Source of the DNA: Reticulascus tulasneorum
Taxonomy: Eukaryota; Ascomycota; Sordariomycetes; Glomerellales; Reticulascaceae
Direction: 5' to 3'
DNA: 64,000 bases
Assembly: GCA_001557505.1 (NCBI GenBank)
Contig: LSAX01000007.1
Span: 2,046,001-2,110,000 of the forward strand
Under the pieces are notes generated by a model. That model made no database searches and was not told where the DNA came from. It saw only the letters and a program-made list of their open reading frames with translations. Positions within the stretch are counted from its first letter, which is position 1. Each line of letters opens with the position of its first letter. Below are positions 12,101-23,597 of this stretch, in pieces. The position numbers and the translations under genes are program-made.

Positions 12101-15100
12101 CGGTGTGCTTGATGCTATTGACAGCGAACAAGGAGCCCAAGCCTAAGAAAGGAAATGTCATTGGGCGTTTCTTGCAGTCGTACATGCTTGGCCTCATGAC
12201 TCGGCTGGCAGATGTGATCAACGATGTACCGTTGGTTGCGCCCCCAGTCCAGGAGCAGAGACGCTGTATCCGAGCCATGGAAGAGATGATCAAAGTCTGC
12301 AAGTCCCACGTCCGAGTTGCAAGACCTCAGGTAAGTGGCGGGAAAGCCCTGGACTGCTGAATCCCGACTAACTGCTCAGATCTCCGCGTGTCTCCTCTCT
12401 GCGCTATCACAAGATGATCTCAGAGAACCTGCATTTTTATGTTGGACTGTGCTGCTAGCACACCTTGACGATGAGGATGTGGAAACACTACTCGAGACCA
12501 CCTTCTTCGTGATTAGTCGCTACTGGAGTGTATTCAATGTAAACGCACGCCAAATGGCCAAAGACTCGCTCTTATCACTCCTGTCACAACGCATCAAGTT
12601 GCTCCATGAGCACATCAACAAATTGCCGTCGCTCAGTCATATTGCTGAACTATCCGAAATAGCCGTCGAGCTGAAAGACCTCCGACAGCCACTCGACAAC
12701 AGGGCAGCATTTGCGGTCTTCTCTGGGAGGATATCCCATGAGAATTCAGGTGTAGTATTGCAAGCTTTGGCTGAACTGACCTCCTATCTTAAAGAGAATC
12801 AAGCATATCTCCAGGCTTCAGCCATTAGCGAGCAATCCGATACGGTTGTGTCGACTCTTTTGCGTGCTCTCCTCGACTGCGCCGCCAAGTACAGCACCAT
12901 TCAACCGGATGTCGCAAGTCTTTGTGCCCAGTGCATTGGCTTGGTGGGCTGTTTGGATTCCAACCGTATCGAGTCTGTCAGAGAGCAGAAGTCTATGGTC
13001 ATACTGAGCAACTTTGAATCACAAGAAGAAGCGACAGATTTTGTTCTCTTCGTACTCGAGCAAGTGCTTGTGAAAGCATTCCTATCAACGACCGACACGA
13101 AGCTCCAAGGGTTTCTCTCCTATGCGATGCAAGAGTTACTGGACCGCATTGACGTGAGAGCTGCCTGCAATTTTAACGCAGCAGGTCGGACGAATGGCGA
13201 CACTATTTACAGGAAGTGGTTGGCACTACCTGACACCGTACGAGAAGTTCTGACACCGTTCCTATCATCGAAGTACATGCTCTCGTCTGTGAATGTGGCA
13301 CCCGCTGAATATCCGATCTTTCGCCCAAGCAAATCATATGGCAATTGGATAAGATCTTTCGTGTTCGACCTCTTGGGAGAAGGAAAAAATGGGCATGCTG
13401 GACTCATCTTTCCACCTCTTCGTCGCGTGATTCGCGTAAAAGATATATCGGTTGCGGAATTTCTCCTACCGTATCTCTTCCTTCATATAGTCATCAGCGA
13501 GGAAAGCCCAGCAAAACAGCGAGATTGTGTGGTTGGCGAGCTTGTGGGCATTCTGCAATACCAACCTGCCGAAGATGCGCCTAATGTTGAATGGGACAAC
13601 ATGAAGCTCTTCTGCGAGGTAAGACAGCATGATTATTGGCCCGGACCATTGCTAAGCATTCTTTAGGCTGTGTTCCGTGTTCTGGACTACGGGATGAGAT
13701 GGATCCAAAAGAAGAGAGCGCTTGCTCGTCTATCCGATGAAGATAAACAAGCCGTGGTCCGTGTTCAGGATGTCTTGGACATGATACCCGCCGAGTTGAT
13801 AGCTCAGAGAGCCATTGATTGCAAGCAGTATTCCAGGGCGCTCTTCCACCTGGAACAGCACGCTCAACAGGTGAGAACGGAGAAGAATGACCCCACCGAG
13901 CAAACTCGGCTCCTTGATAAATTGCAAGATATCTACACGCAGATAGATGAGCCTGATGGGTTGGAAGGCATCTCCGCCCATCTCCACATCTTGGACATCA
14001 ATCAACAAATTCTCAGCCACAGGAAAGCGGGAAGATGGACCGCAGCTCAAACTTGGTATGAGATCAAGTTGGCCGAGGATCCTGACAACATCGACGTCCA
14101 GGTTGATTTGCTCACGTGCCTGAAGCAATCTGGGCAGCATGGTAAGTCAGATGCTGGACTTTTAGACTGGTATCTGGACTGACTTAATCTTTAGATGTTC
14201 TACTTAACTATGTGGAAGGTATGCATACGGACTCCGCCACTGAAAATAAGATTATTCCATTCGCTGTGGAAGCTGCCTGGGCCACTGGCAGGTGGGAGAC
14301 CCTGCGAAAATTTGCGAGCCGCTTCCATGGGAATCCCTTAGAAGACTTCAATGTCGGTATTTCGGAACTTTTCAAGCACCTGCAACAAGGCCATCCGATA
14401 ACGGACGACTTCACGCAAACGCTCCAAAGCATGAGATCGAGGATAGCTTCAGCCATGACCCATTCTGCTACCTCCTCTCTTCAAGCTTGCCACGATCTCA
14501 TGCTACGATGTCATGTCCTCACTGATCTCGAAATCATTGCTGGAGCACAGGCCAGCGAAGGCTCAGCTCATCAAGACACCCTTTTGACTCTAAACCGCCG
14601 CCTCGAGGTTCTCGGAGCATATGTGAATGATAAGCAATACTTGCTGGGAATTCGAAGGGCGGCAATGGAGCTGATGCGGTATGTTATGCATTAATCTCAT
14701 GTGTGAAGCAATGCTGACGAACCACCTCTAGTCCAAAATTTTCGAACCTTGATATCTCATCTCTCTGGCTTTCGGGTGCTCGGCTTGCCAGGAAGGCAAA
14801 CGCGACCCACCAATCCTTCAATGCGGTTCTTCATGCTTCTCAACTGGGAGACGGGTCCGCCGTGATCGAGAATGCCAGATTATTGTGGAAGGATGGACAC
14901 CAGCGCAAGGCAATTCAAGTTCTTCAAGGTGCTATCGAAGCTAATAATTTCATGACCCAAACCAACAGTACTTCGTCAGTCAGCGGGCTCGACGCGCAAC
15001 AGAGATTACTCACAGCCAGGGCTCAGTTGATGTTGGCAAAATGGCTTGATGCGGCTGGCCAGACTCATGCTATAGCACTGCGAGAGAAGTACCAGCAAGC

Positions 15101-16955
15101 CCCCAAGACATTCCCATCATGGGAGAAAGGTCATTACTACCTCGGACGGCACTACAAAAAGGTGATGGAGTCCGAAAAGATGTTGAAGCTCGACGATCAG
15201 ACCGACGCCTTCCTCCAGGGAGAACTTGCTAGGCTTGTCGTCGAGAACTATGTCCGGTCACTCAATTACGGAACAAAGTATCTTTATCAGACTTTACCGA
15301 GGATCCTTACGCTCTGGTTAGAGCTTGGGCAGCAGGTCGACAAAGCTCCTAATGCGAAGATATCCTTATCTACCGAGCTTCACCGGAGACGAACGACGCA
15401 ACTAGGCGAGCTCCACGAATTCCTTGCCAAGTATATCAGGCGCCTTCCTGCCTACATTTTTTACACGGCACTTCCGCAGATTGTGGCAAGAATCACGCAC
15501 CCAAATCAGCAGGTGTTCAAGCTCCTTACAGACATCGTTGTCAAGGTCGTGGATGCGCATCCCCGGCAAGCCTTGTGGGGGCTCTTTGGTGTAATGACTA
15601 CAAAACAAGCTTCGGAGCGCCGCACCCGGGGGCAGACGATCCTGATGAGCTTGAGAAGCGTATCCAAAAAGGTTGGCAATGGCAGCTACGATCTCAAGGC
15701 GCTGCTGCGCATGGGGGAGAAGCTGGCCGAGCAACTTTTATTGGCATGCAACAATGGAGACTTCCAGAGCAACAGGACAACAATCGCCAGTATCACGAGA
15801 GACCTGCGCTTCAACCACAAATGCACGCCGTGCCCACTTGTCGTTCCTATCGAGGCTTGTCTTGCAGCAACTCTGCCGACATTGACGGACAAGGTCAAGA
15901 CCCACCAAGCTTTCTCTCGGGATGTGATTACCATCGACTCATTCCTCGACGAAGTGTTGGTTCTTGGGTCATTGGCCAAACCTCGACGGTTGACCGCACG
16001 CGGTTCGGATGGAAATAACTACATGCTCCTGATAAAACCGAAAGACGACTTGCGGACGGATCAGAGACTCATGGAGTTCAATGGGATGATCAACCGATCT
16101 CTGAAGCGAGACGCAGAGTCAAGCAGGAGACAGCTCTATATAAGAACGTATGCTGTCACGCCCCTGAATGAAGAATGCGGCATCATCGAGTGGGTTGACG
16201 GACTTAAGACGTTGCGAGATATCCTCCTAGAGCAATACAAGGCACGAGGCATCCACCCCGACTACAACAGCATCAGGGAGAAGATGTCGAAATCGGTTGT
16301 AGGCGACAAGAACATCGGACTCTTCACGAAAGAGGTGCTGGGGTTATTCCCCCCGGTCCTGCATAACTGGTTTGTCCAGGAGTTCCCCAACCCGTCGGCA
16401 TGGTTCTCTGCGCGGCTAAAGTATACGCGGTCCTGCGCGGTCATGTCCATGGTCGGGACCATCCTCGGCCTCGGTGATCGTCACGGCGAGAACGTGCTCC
16501 TGGAAAAGGACAATGGCGGGATTTTCCATGTGGACTTCAACTGCCTCTTCGACAAAGGATTGACGTTTGCGGCGCCTGAGCGGGTGCCATTCCGACTCAC
16601 GCATAACATGGTCTCAGCAATGGGAATATACGGCTATGAGGGGCCGTTCAGGCAATGCAGCGAGCTCACGCTGTCGATCCTAAGACAGCAGGAAGAGACG
16701 CTGATGACGATCCTGGAGGCGTTCATCTACGATCCGACCCTGGACCTGCAGAAGAAGACGACGAAACGGGGAGAGGGGGGTATCAGGCTACAGCCACAGA
16801 ATGTAGTTGACAGTATCAAGAGGAAAGTCAAGGGGCTCTTGCCGGAGGAGAGCATCCCGCTGGGAGTGGAGGGACAGGTGGAGGAGCTAATCAAGCAGGC
16901 TGTTAATCCGCGGAATTTGGCGGCCATGTATATTGGCTGGTGCCCGTTTTTGTAA
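9045..16955 (+). CDS. mec1: Mec1/ATR checkpoint kinase (UvsB-type PIKK)
   Basis: Intact 12-exon gene for a protein of about 2,447 aa, a phosphatidylinositol-3-kinase-related Ser/Thr kinase that senses RPA-coated ssDNA and triggers the replication and DNA-damage checkpoint in the nucleus. Exons: 9045-9663, 9718-10364, 10427-10689, 10740-11144, 11195-11359, 11405-11501, 11552-12028, 12082-12330, 12380-13618, 13667-14141, 14195-14678, 14732-16955. The N-terminal two thirds is helical-repeat (HEAT/FAT) sequence. Near residue 2286 is the catalytic loop LGLGDRHGENVL, followed by HVDFNCLFDKG. The Asn-Cys in HVDFNC separates ATR/Mec1 from ATM/Tel1, which has HIDLG. The last 33 residues are a FATC domain ending GWCPFL. 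The third-exon acceptor could instead be 10414, adding four residues. The start is the first ATG giving the long frame; an earlier ATG (9022) is out of frame. Confidence 0.95.
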
Positions 16956-17844
16956 AGGCAGTAAATTGACGAAAACATTCAGTCATGGGATACCAAGCAT
17001 AGCATTAGATAGGCGTGCTTATGATTTAATAGGGTTTTGATTTCTATACATCTCGTCATGGAATAAATAGTCCTGTTACTCACCTCAAAGGCATCGTCGC
17101 TCCCACAAATGGCGGGCGTGATTGGAGCTTTGGCTGTTTTAGGTCCAGGCTAGGCTGTGATATCGCGAACTATCCCGGTCTTCAGAGGGCTATTGATGCA
17201 AATAATTACCTCTAGCAGTATCGATGATGTGTAAGTTTGTGTACCATCATTGCCCAGGATCATCCAGTCGTAGAATCAGGAAATCGATAAGTCTTCTCTT
17301 TAGTTTCAATGGGAAAACACAAAAGTCTGCGAAGCGATCCCCTGTAACAACAGTGGTAATTAGGGGCTTGTGAAATTGAACGCGGGCGCTGTGGTAGCCT
17401 GGGCTCATGTTCGTCAGGCACCCGCGCTGTGATACCCTGGCTGCCCCAATTACCTTCGTTCTGTTGGGTCTTCCTGCCTATCTTTTCTCGCAACGAAAAA
17501 AGGAAGGAAAAAAACAAGTCGCCCTCTTTTCTATTTTATTCAAAGCATTCAAGCGAATTCCGTCTTTAGTTTCGAAGCATCGCCTCATACCATCGGATCC
17601 GTTCAAGCGCGTACGCGTGGTTTGCAAAGTCTTTGTGAGCTCGTATTTCGTCTACAAAGCGTTTCGAGGTGCGCAAGTGTCTCATTGTTGGTCGCGCGAC
17701 CAGCCACCTGAAATTTCGCTGACATCTTCCACCAAGCGACTGAAGACCTTTCCGTCGTCATCTCATCTCACCCCATCTCACCTCGCCTTTCATTTCACGA
17801 ACACAACCAAAATACTCTGAAACTGATATTGACAAGAGCCCAAG
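16956..17844. other. Mec1 3' region and promoter/leader of the PARP-finger gene
   Basis: AATAAA at 17062-17067, about 105 nt after the Mec1 stop, could direct polyadenylation. From about 17690 the + strand is pyrimidine-rich (CATCTCACC-type repeats near 17760-17790), as is usual in ascomycete 5' leaders. An open frame of about 137 codons at 17407-17820 has no recognisable features and I treat it as leader. Confidence 0.45.
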
Positions 17845-19374
17845 ATGCCTCAATACCGTGTGGGTAAGTATTTACTTCTTCTGCCCGGCTGTGCCTCTAT
17901 GTCGGCGCGTTTCGAGCTAGGCAGCCCCTGCACGCGTCGAGAATCTAGCAACATGGCGCTCTCCCTCCCCGGGGAATCAGACGACTGACAGAATCCCGTG
18001 CAGAGGTCTCACCCAACAACCGCGCCGGATGCCAGGATGGTCTGTGCAAGTCCACCGCCGAGAAATGCCTCAAGGGTTCAATCCGATTCGCCACATGGTT
18101 GGAAATCCCTGGCGGTGACGGAGATGGCCATGGTAGCTGGCGATGGAAGCATTGGTGAGTCTGTTCTGACCTCCTACTCACACCTGCCTGCCTCCCTCGC
18201 TTCGCCACTCTTTGCCAGCAGGCATCAGATCTAACCTTCCCCAGGGGATGTGTCTCTGGAGCGCAGCTCGAGAATGTTCAAAAGGATTGCTTGCGGAATG
18301 GCAAATACGACTATGATGCCCTGAGTGGTTACGATGAGCTTGAGTAATGAGACCGCCTACAGCCGTTTGACATTTGAACTAAGATTGCTGCAGCGCCCAT
18401 CCTGATGTTCAAGCCAAGATTCGTACAGCTATTGAGCAGGGCCATGTTTCGGCCGAGGACTTCAACGGTGTTGGTGCAGACCATCTACACGTTTCGAATA
18501 ATGAGCTGACCGTATTCTTGTAGGATCCTGAATGGAACGTGCCCGGAAAGAAAGGAATTCGCGGCCGTGTCTCCAAGAAGAAGGCCGCTGACGAGGTCAG
18601 CAATCATGCCCGCATAGGACATTGCGGATCGTTAGCTGACACTGACAGGACACCGAGCCGCCAACCCCGGCCAAGGGAACTCCCGCTAAGGGCGCGACTC
18701 CCGCCAAGGCTAAGGCTGCGGCCGCGGCGAAGCCTGCCAAGCGTGGTCGCAAGAAGGTCGATGAGGACGACGAGGATGAAGAAGAAAAGCCAAAAGCCAA
18801 GCGAGCCAAGAAGGCTGTTGCTCCAAAGGCAGTGCCCAAGTCCGAGGTCAAGGATGAGGATGGTGATGAAGAAAAGCCGAAGATCAAGAAGGGCAAGAAG
18901 GCTGCTGCAGTTGTGAAAGCCGAAGAACCCGAGGAGCATGAGGAAGAAGAGAAACCCAAGCCCAAACGAGGCAAGAAGGCCGCCAGCGCCGCCGTTAAGG
19001 CCGAAGAGCCCGAGGTTGATGTGAAGCCGAAGAAGGGAGCCAAAAAGGCTGTCGCGTCCAAGAAAGTCAAGGCTGAGGAAACAGAGGTCGAGCCCGCCGC
19101 AGAGACTGAGCCTACTCCTGCCCCAGCCAAGAAAACAGCTCGGGGACGCAAGGCGGCCAGCGCCAAGAAAGCCCCTGAGATTGAAACCGAAGATGAGATC
19201 ATTGGGGCCGAGAATGAGCCAGAGCCGGAATCTGCTCCCAAGCCAAAGGCCACTACTAAGGGCCGCAAAGCGAAGGCCGCTGTAAGCACCACTAAGGCTG
19301 ATGATGAGCGGACTGCTGCTGAGGAGGAGAAGCCAAAGGCTGCGCGAGGTCGTGGCCGGGGCCGCAAGTCGTAA
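17845..19374 (+). CDS. PARP-type zinc-finger protein with lysine-rich, histone-H1-like tail
   Basis: Predicted 380-aa nuclear DNA-binding protein. Six exons: 17845-17863, 18004-18154, 18245-18343, 18394-18469, 18524-18595, 18649-19374; the first encodes only MPQYRV. The N-terminal module has GCQDGLC and a downstream WKHWGC, the zinc ligands and Trp-His-x-x-Cys signature of PARP-type fingers, which bind DNA breaks or nicks. It continues to DPEWNVPGKKG. There is no PARP catalytic domain. The last exon (242 codons) is an alternating Lys/Ala and Glu-rich tail with many KRGKK, AKKA and PKKG blocks, ending in RGRGRGRKS, which resembles an AT hook. Likely a chromatin-associated strand-break binder; the exact role is unknown. 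Donor of intron 4 (GTTGGT at 18470) is atypical. The gene follows Mec1 on the same strand. Confidence 0.85.
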
Positions 19375-21775
19375 GCAGTCTCCGTTCCTAGAGCGTAGTG
19401 AGCGCGCTAACATGATGCAGAGCTTGAAAGGTCGTGAGGCACCTTTCAACGCTGTCTTGAATTCGCGAGTAGGATTTTGACTGCCTACCAAGCTACTCAT
19501 GCTGCTCGGTAATCTACCGGCGATTTGTTGATCCAGCAGGTCGTCTCTGTTTCGCATTTGACACTGGTGGGACTGGCCATACGTATCCCCGTCTCTATTC
19601 TCTTTAATTTGCTTTTGAAGAGGTTGTTTTTGGGTTTGCAAAAACGCGTCCAAGCCAAGCTTTGTGTGTACACTATTTCTTTGCTTGCAATAGGCAGCGT
19701 GTCTACTTCAGCCATTGGCAGGCCTCAGAAACTGGCGAGGAGGTTTACAAACGATATCAATTTGTTAGTTTGAACTTGCGGGAGGAAATCTCTGTGTATG
19801 ATCGTTAGCCAACCATTATTGATTGTACAATATCCGATATTTGCTCGATGGTATGACTCTTGGTATTTGGATGCCGTCTGAAACGTGATGCTACGTTTTC
19901 CTACAATAACCATCACGATAACCGGGCTCCCCATGTAATGAGATCTGTGTGCTGAACGTCTATTTAATAAGCACATATCCTTTGTCTTGTCTTCTCTGTC
20001 CAGAAACCCTCACAGGACATCTACAGGGCAATACGAATCGCGAACATATATATCTGCGCCAACAAGGTTATATAAGGATTCGGGATGACCAGACTAAGAG
20101 CCGGCTTCTCCCTCTCCCCACGCTGCTAGGGGTACAGACATGCCATCCAGGTCAAATTCCTGCCAAAAGTAATGGATCGCACTTGGCACATGTTATATAT
20201 ATCGTGGTGAGTACATACTTAGCACACACATGGCCTATGCGATAATAATACTCTAAACGGACAAGCAGCCGATAGTGGATCCGGCATCGGCGATGGAGCG
20301 GAAGAGCGAGCTATGCAGGAGAGCCTGAGGACCAGGTCAGTGAAAGGGATATTGAATTCGATTGGTGAATCGAGGCTCGCATGCGTCATGCGATGAGCTG
20401 AGAGGCCAGCTGCGAGCCGATGCAGTAGAGTTCGAGGACCAGGACAGCGATAAGAAGAGTGTACATTTCTTCAATGGCGAGATCCGACCTCAACGATTTA
20501 GCGGCGGAGGAAGAAGTAGCTGAGGATGAACTCATGCATCAAGATATCTACTCACCTCAGGTACTTGGCACCTGAGCTAGCATATTGACCACCTTACCCT
20601 ACCCACGTGCATCATGTCCCAAGCCGCCACACTGGCATCTCCTTCAAAGGACGGAAGGCTCCTTAAACTTTTCACCGTGGATAAGCTATTCTCCGGCGTC
20701 CAGTTGCCTCGCTGCCTGAGCATGGAGGTCGAATGTGATGACCATTAGGGTTGGACTAGGTTTAGACTAGACTGATCTTAGCACATCCTTTGCTTGTACT
20801 GTAGAACTACCTAAGCAGCCGTCTAAGTATCGCAGCAGGCATAACAACTTTAGTCGTAAACCAACTTGCTGGGCTTGTTACTTTGCATCTCCCAGCCCCC
20901 GCAACATTCCTACGAAACGAGATACGTAGAGTTAGTCCTGTTATTCAAGGAGCTATAGCCGACCTTTGGCGACGTCGAGCTGGCGCAATGCCAGGATGGT
21001 GGCCTTACTGCACCAAGAAGTCCCAAAGTGTAGTCTTCTAATCACTTGTTGCCGCAGCCCGGACTCATCGTTGGTCTACAGCCTTCTTCGGAGCAGTTTG
21101 CCCTTACTGAACTTACATCTGTTTGTATTGCTCATCATTTCGGGAGGTGATAACAAAAACGAGGGTATCTAGGGTCCATATTTGCTGGCCACTCTCTATC
21201 AAATTGTCTGAGAAACTCTTCCGTATTGATAGGACGCCGACCGCCCCGAACGGTCGGAAGATGTACCCGTTACCATGCAGCAGAATCTTCTATAAAGCTT
21301 CCGAGCGTCTTCCCGATCAAGACAGGAAAGGAAGGTTAAGGAAACGAACCTTGTCTACAACCCTTGGTATCAAAAGTGCCCCAAGCTAACTCTTATCTTT
21401 GCATTCTCATGTACCATATTGCCCCAAGTGGATCGAAGATTACAGGCCGTTATGCCCATCTATTCAGGGCATGAGCAGCGGCGGGTTATTTTTCGATCCA
21501 CTTGCCATAGTAAAGTGGTCTTATGGTGCCCCTGGTAGGCGTCAAGGATACCCCGGAATCCCCACTTATGGTAACTCAAGCCAAGCCGCTATTGATCCTA
21601 CAGACAAAGTTCACCTTCTGGAAATTGCCTAGTAGGTCCATTTGCAGGGTGACCAGAGTTACGAATACAATCCACCAAAGTTATGGATCGACAACGCCTC
21701 TCCCGTTGTTATAAATAATTGAAGTACGCCGACCGGGAGCGGCAGTTGTACTTCGACACCGACAAGCTGCCCATC
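19375..21775. other. 2.4-kb intergenic region
   Basis: No supported gene; ORFs are at most about 98 codons and featureless. The stretch separates two plus-strand genes and ends with the promoter of the secreted esterase. I saw no inverted repeats or transposase remnants by eye. Confidence 0.45.
21710..21717 (+). promoter_or_regulatory. TATA-like element upstream of esterase
   Basis: TATAAATA lies 59 nt before the esterase ATG (21776), a plausible distance for a fungal TATA box. Single motif match only; no transcription start is known. Confidence 0.4.
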
Positions 21776-23398
21776 ATGAAACTTACTACCTTGTCCCTCC
21801 TCGCGCTGGCGACCAATGCCGTCCTCGGCCAGAGGCTCAAGTGTCGGGACCCTAAGGATCTCACCGTGCGAACGTCCACAGGCACCTTTACGGGCCTAAT
21901 CGACCCTGAGTTTCCTAACACCCGACAATGGCGCTCGATCCCGTTTGCGGAACCGCCCGTCGCGTCGCGCCGTTGGCTGCCGCCGCAGAAGCTCTCGTCG
22001 GACCCCAGTATTCATCGATACTCGACCAAGTTCCCGGCGTCATGCCCGCAGTTCGTGTCAGCGGTGGAGTCCTTCTGGAACTTGCCTTTGACCAAGGGCA
22101 ACCTGGTCTATAATGGCGCCCAGAATGATACGTCTGGGCTAATAGGCGAGGCGACATCCGAGGACTGTCTGCAACTGGCAGTTTGGGTGCCGACTGCCGA
22201 CATTCCCAAGGAAGGGCTCCCTGTGCTTTTCTTCATGACGGGCGGTGGCTTTGTCATGGGCGGTGTTGAGCTCCCCTGGCAGATCCCGGTGTCGTGGGTC
22301 GAGCAGTCACAGTCGCACATTGTCGTGTCCATCAACTACCGCCTCAGTATCTTTGGCTTCCCCAACGCCCGCGGTCTAACTGAGCAGAATATCGGCATCC
22401 TCGACCAGCGCGCCGCCCTCGAATGGGTTCGCGACAACATTGCGGCCTTCGGCGGCGATCCGACCCGCATCATGCAATGGGGGCGGTCGGCCGGGAGCAG
22501 CTCTACAGACATCCATGCCTATGCCTTCCATGAGGACCCCATCGCCCAGTCTTACTACATGGAATCGGGGAGTGTCTTCAGTACTAATCCGGTACAACCG
22601 GACCCGGCGTTTTCCAACTTCACCTTCGTGGCGCAAAACGTTGGTTGCGGAGCCCCCTGCGGCGGCGACTGCAAGGACGACATGGAGTTCGCCGCGGCGG
22701 AGCTTGACTGCATGCGCCAAGTGTCCGCGATCCAGATCACCAACTTCATCGGACAGTACGCCGATAGGGCTGAGCAGCCTGGGCTGAGATTCGGCATTCT
22801 TGTCGACGAACACATCATCTTTAGCGACTACGATGCGCGATCCGAGGCAGGCAAGTTCGCGCGCCGACCAGCCATGCTCTCCTTCACGGCCAATGAGGCT
22901 TCATCGTTGTTCCCGTGGCCATCTGATAACCCGGAAGTCGGCCCGGACCAGGCATCAATCGACCAGTTTACAATATTTGGCTGGGTGTGCGCCGTCTACA
23001 CCTCGGCCCTCTATCGGAACCAATTTGACGTGCCCGTCTTCCGGTACCAGTACGCGGCGGAATTCCCAAATTTGAACGTTTACGACTGGCTTGGCGCATA
23101 CCACAACTCCGAAACGTCCTTGATCTTTGGGACATACGGGCTTTTAGACCACATAGCCAATGCCACTGAGTTCCAGGACGACGTCAGCCACGCGATGCAG
23201 GACCGTATTCTCGCCTTCGCCAAGGACCCATTCAATGGCCCGCAGAAGTTGGGCTGGGAGCCATCGGTCCTCAGCGAGCCCAATGGTGGAAAATACCTGC
23301 GCTTCGGCGGCTCAAGCGGGAAAGTATGGGAGCTTATCGATGCCGTCGAGGTTGATGGCGTATGTCTGGGAACAGGAGAATACAACCCGCGTCCGTAA
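21776..23398 (+). CDS. secreted type-B carboxylesterase
   Basis: Intronless gene for a 540-aa alpha/beta-hydrolase of the carboxylesterase type-B family (cholinesterase/lipase-like), secreted by a signal peptide at residues 1-18 (MKLTTLSLLALA...). The first ATG of the frame is at 21776; the stop-free frame continues upstream only through a TTG. The oxyanion-hole segment is TGGGF, where most relatives have HGGGF. The nucleophile elbow is GRSAG with Ser238. The probable acid is Glu374 (TANEAS) and the base His443 (GAYHNSE), matching the family order Ser-Glu-His. FRSIPFAEPP-like text near residue 60 (WRSIPFAEPP) is also typical. Substrate is unknown: lipid, aromatic or xenobiotic esters are possible. 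It is convergent with the NACHT-ankyrin gene, 199 bp away. Confidence 0.9.
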   Translation: MKLTTLSLLALATNAVLGQRLKCRDPKDLTVRTSTGTFTGLIDPEFPNTRQWRSIPFAEPPVASRRWLPPQKLSSDPSIHRYSTKFPASCPQFVSAVESFWNLPLTKGNLVYNGAQNDTSGLIGEATSEDCLQLAVWVPTADIPKEGLPVLFFMTGGGFVMGGVELPWQIPVSWVEQSQSHIVVSINYRLSIFGFPNARGLTEQNIGILDQRAALEWVRDNIAAFGGDPTRIMQWGRSAGSSSTDIHAYAFHEDPIAQSYYMESGSVFSTNPVQPDPAFSNFTFVAQNVGCGAPCGGDCKDDMEFAAAELDCMRQVSAIQITNFIGQYADRAEQPGLRFGILVDEHIIFSDYDARSEAGKFARRPAMLSFTANEASSLFPWPSDNPEVGPDQASIDQFTIFGWVCAVYTSALYRNQFDVPVFRYQYAAEFPNLNVYDWLGAYHNSETSLIFGTYGLLDHIANATEFQDDVSHAMQDRILAFAKDPFNGPQKLGWEPSVLSEPNGGKYLRFGGSSGKVWELIDAVEVDGVCLGTGEYNPRP

Positions 23399-23597
23399 GG
23401 ACCAACGAGGTTGACATATATATCTTGACAGGTTCTACGTGTAAAGTAATAGAAAAAGATATAAAAATATAGATATATTGTAAAGTTATGATAAGGTAAA
23501 CGTGAGAGATAACATTATGAGTAGCGACAAGGAGAGGAGACCTAGCACAGAGAACTAAGGTAGATATTATGAGGGAGTTAAAGAAGGATAACTACTA

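Noticed and set aside
17407..17820. 137-codon frame just upstream of the PARP-finger gene
   Set aside because: It ends 24 nt before the real start in a pyrimidine-rich leader and resembles no protein; most likely 5' UTR.
18597..19653. Two long minus-strand open frames (about 256 and 349 codons) opposite the PARP-finger gene
   Set aside because: They are antisense to the low-complexity Lys/Ala/Glu tail, whose codon bias leaves the opposite strand stop-free. Their Leu/Ser/Phe-rich text has no domain.
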